DNA from: Anaerolineales bacterium
Lineage (GTDB): Bacteria > Chloroflexota > Anaerolineae > 4572-78 > J111
Length of the DNA: 5,497 bases
Direction: 5' to 3'
NCBI GenBank assembly: GCA_012032575.1
Contig: JAAUSP010000529.1
Span: 1 to 5,497, forward strand
A program made the translations under genes and the position numbers. Each line of letters starts with the position of its first letter. The stretch's first letter is position 1. Under the pieces are notes generated by a model, which did no database searches, was not told where the DNA came from, and was given only the letters and a program-made list of their open reading frames with translations. Positions 4,275 to 5,497 of this stretch are shown piece by piece.

Positions 4275-4859
4275 ATGCCCAACGAACCCGATAACGCCGT
4301 CCATCCCCTGTCCAGGGCCGAATGGCGGGCCTGGCTGGAACAGAATCATACCCGCCCCGAAGGAGTGTGGCTGGTCAGCTATAAAAAGGCGACCGGCAAG
4401 CCGCGTGTTGAGTACGACGAAGCGGTGGAGGAGGCCTTGTGTTTCGGCTGGATTGACAGCAAAGGCAACAAGCTGGACGAGGAGCGCTCGCTGCTGTGGT
4501 TTTCGCCGCGCAAGCCGAAAACCGGCTGGTCCAAACCGAACAAAGAGCGGGTGGAACGGCTGATTGCAGCCGGCCTGATAGCTCCGGCGGGACTGGCCAA
4601 AATCGAGGCGGCCAAACAGGATGGGTCGTGGAACGCGCTCGACGCTGTGGAGGCGCTGGAGATTCCGCCCGACCTGGCCTCGGCGCTGGCCGGGTACAGT
4701 CAGGCCCAGCAGAATTTTGAAGCGTTTCCCCGTTCGGCCAAACGGGGCATTCTGGAGTGGATTGTCAACGCCAAAAGGCCGGAAACGCGGGCCAAACGCA
4801 TCGAAGAGACCGCCCGCCTGGCTCAGGATAATATCCGGGCCAATCAATGGCGACAGTAA
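4275..4859 (+). CDS. YdeI/OmdA-associated family protein
   Basis: The 194-aa protein matches the YdeI / OmpD-associated (OmdA) family along its whole length. Hallmarks are RVEYDEAVEEALCFGWIDSK (residues 44-63), WFSPRKP (75-81), KERVERLIAAGLI (90-102), SWNALDAVEALEIPPDL (118-134) and FPRSAKRGILEWIVNAKRPE then TRAKRIEET (151-179). Members have been called bacteriocin-protection proteins, but the biochemical function is unproven. It is soluble, with no signal peptide or membrane segment. ATG 4275 gives the normal N-terminus; no strong ribosome binding site precedes it. Only 24 nt separate its stop from the TIM-barrel gene, so the two are probably cotranscribed. Its G/C-rich codon use resembles the flanking genes rather than the cassette block. 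Confidence 0.9.
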   Translation: MPNEPDNAVHPLSRAEWRAWLEQNHTRPEGVWLVSYKKATGKPRVEYDEAVEEALCFGWIDSKGNKLDEERSLLWFSPRKPKTGWSKPNKERVERLIAAGLIAPAGLAKIEAAKQDGSWNALDAVEALEIPPDLASALAGYSQAQQNFEAFPRSAKRGILEWIVNAKRPETRAKRIEETARLAQDNIRANQWRQ

Positions 4860-4883
4860 AATATATTACAAAGGAGTAACATT

Positions 4884-5497
4884 ATGCCATTCATCCCCCG
4901 TGAAGAGTCGCTGCGGCGGCTGCGAGCGCAGGTGGCCCAGGGCACGCCCATTTTGGGGGCGGGCGCGGGCACCGGCATCTCGGCCAAATTTGCCGAACGC
5001 GGCGGCGTGGACATCATCATTATTTACAATTCGGGCCGCTATCGCATGGCCGGGCGCGGCAGCCTGGCCGGACTGCTATCTTATGGCGACGCCAACGCCA
5101 TCGTCAAAGAGATGGGCTACGAGGTGCTGACCGTGGTCAAGGATACGCCGGTGCTGGCCGGCGTCTGTGGGACCGACCCCTTCCGGCTGATGCGGGTTCT
5201 GTTGCGCGAGCTGAAGGAGATGGGTTTTGACGGCGTGCAGAACTTCCCCACCGTCGGCCTGTTTGACGGCGTTTTCCGGGCCAACTTGGAGGAAACCGGC
5301 ATGAGCTACGGGCTGGAGGTGGATATGATCCGCCAGGCCCATGAGTTGGACCTGCTGACCTGCCCCTACGTCTTCAACCCCGACGAGGCTGAAGCCATGG
5401 CCAAAGCCGGGGCCGACGTGCTGGTGCCGCACATGGGCCTGACCACCAAGGGCGCAATTGGGGCCAGCACCGCCCTGACCCTGGAAGAGTCGGCCAA
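4884..5497 (+). CDS. TIM-barrel 'phosphoenolpyruvate hydrolase family' protein (Tm-1 C-terminal domain homologue), 3'-partial
   Basis: ATG 4884 is preceded by AAGGAG (4871-4876) at 7 nt, a clear start. The open frame continues past the window edge: 204 residues are visible of about 275. Family blocks are [17 protein letters not shown] (25-41), [20 protein letters not shown] (43-62), YGDANAIV (67-74), [12 protein letters not shown] (89-100), [16 protein letters not shown] (114-129), [16 protein letters not shown] (131-146) and [15 protein letters not shown] (181-195). The family is annotated as PEP-hydrolase-like or TIM-barrel signal transduction protein and corresponds to the C-terminal half of tomato Tm-1; the bacterial reaction is not established. 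The usual upstream partner, UPF0261, lies ~3.8 kb away at the left of the window. The frame is intact throughout. Confidence 0.92.
   Translation, partial: MPFIPREESLRRLRAQVAQGTPILGAGAGTGISAKFAERGGVDIIIIYNSGRYRMAGRGSLAGLLSYGDANAIVKEMGYEVLTVVKDTPVLAGVCGTDPFRLMRVLLRELKEMGFDGVQNFPTVGLFDGVFRANLEETGMSYGLEVDMIRQAHELDLLTCPYVFNPDEAEAMAKAGADVLVPHMGLTTKGAIGASTALTLEESA

Noticed and set aside
1..5497. CRISPR array
   Set aside because: No regularly spaced direct repeats with unique spacers are present.

Overview
The window looks like chromosomal DNA of an uncultured or poorly studied bacterium. The conserved, G/C-rich flanking genes and the style of the small toxin-antitoxin proteins suggest Chloroflexota (Anaerolineae-like). 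That taxonomic guess comes from remembered family resemblance, not from a marker gene.

Layout. The left flank (1-1057) is the 3' part of a UPF0261 / Tm-1-like ATP-binding domain gene. Its last ~28 codons are knocked out of frame by one missing base near 922. The right flank (4884-5497) is the 5' part of its usual partner, the TIM-barrel 'phosphoenolpyruvate hydrolase family' protein. In the tomato Tm-1 protein these two modules are fused, and in bacteria the two genes are normally adjacent. Here about 3.9 kb separates them. The middle has two parts: an A/T-richer block (about 1060-3610) of small accessory genes, and a G/C-rich pair (a CoA-binding protein with a frameshift in a C7 run, and a YdeI/OmdA-family protein) leading into the TIM-barrel gene. 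All genes are on the + strand.

The A/T-rich block reads as a small integron-type gene-cassette array without an integrase in view. Two long imperfect palindromes (1693-1814 and 2665-2768) have the architecture of attC sites: R''/R' boxes ending AAC / starting GTT, paired L''/L' arms, and extrahelical bases only in the L'' arm. A third, weaker one (1072-1173) shares GTTARCCGGATTGA with the second at its right end. Between them lie one cassette with a 144-aa protein built from two degenerate histidine-kinase DHp hairpins (phosphoacceptor His replaced by Asn in both) and one cassette with a decaying ribbon-helix-helix / MazF toxin-antitoxin pair. After the second attC come a truncated Phd/YefM antitoxin and an intact DUF2281 / PemK-MazF operon with a 4-nt overlap. 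No complete attC follows that operon.

Functional reading (inference): a cassette array carrying toxin-antitoxin modules sits next to a split Tm-1-like gene pair. Three clear single-base indels within 5.5 kb (near 922, 2203 and the C7 run at 3922-3928), plus a probable fourth near 2075, mean that sequencing error must be excluded before any of these genes is called a true pseudogene.
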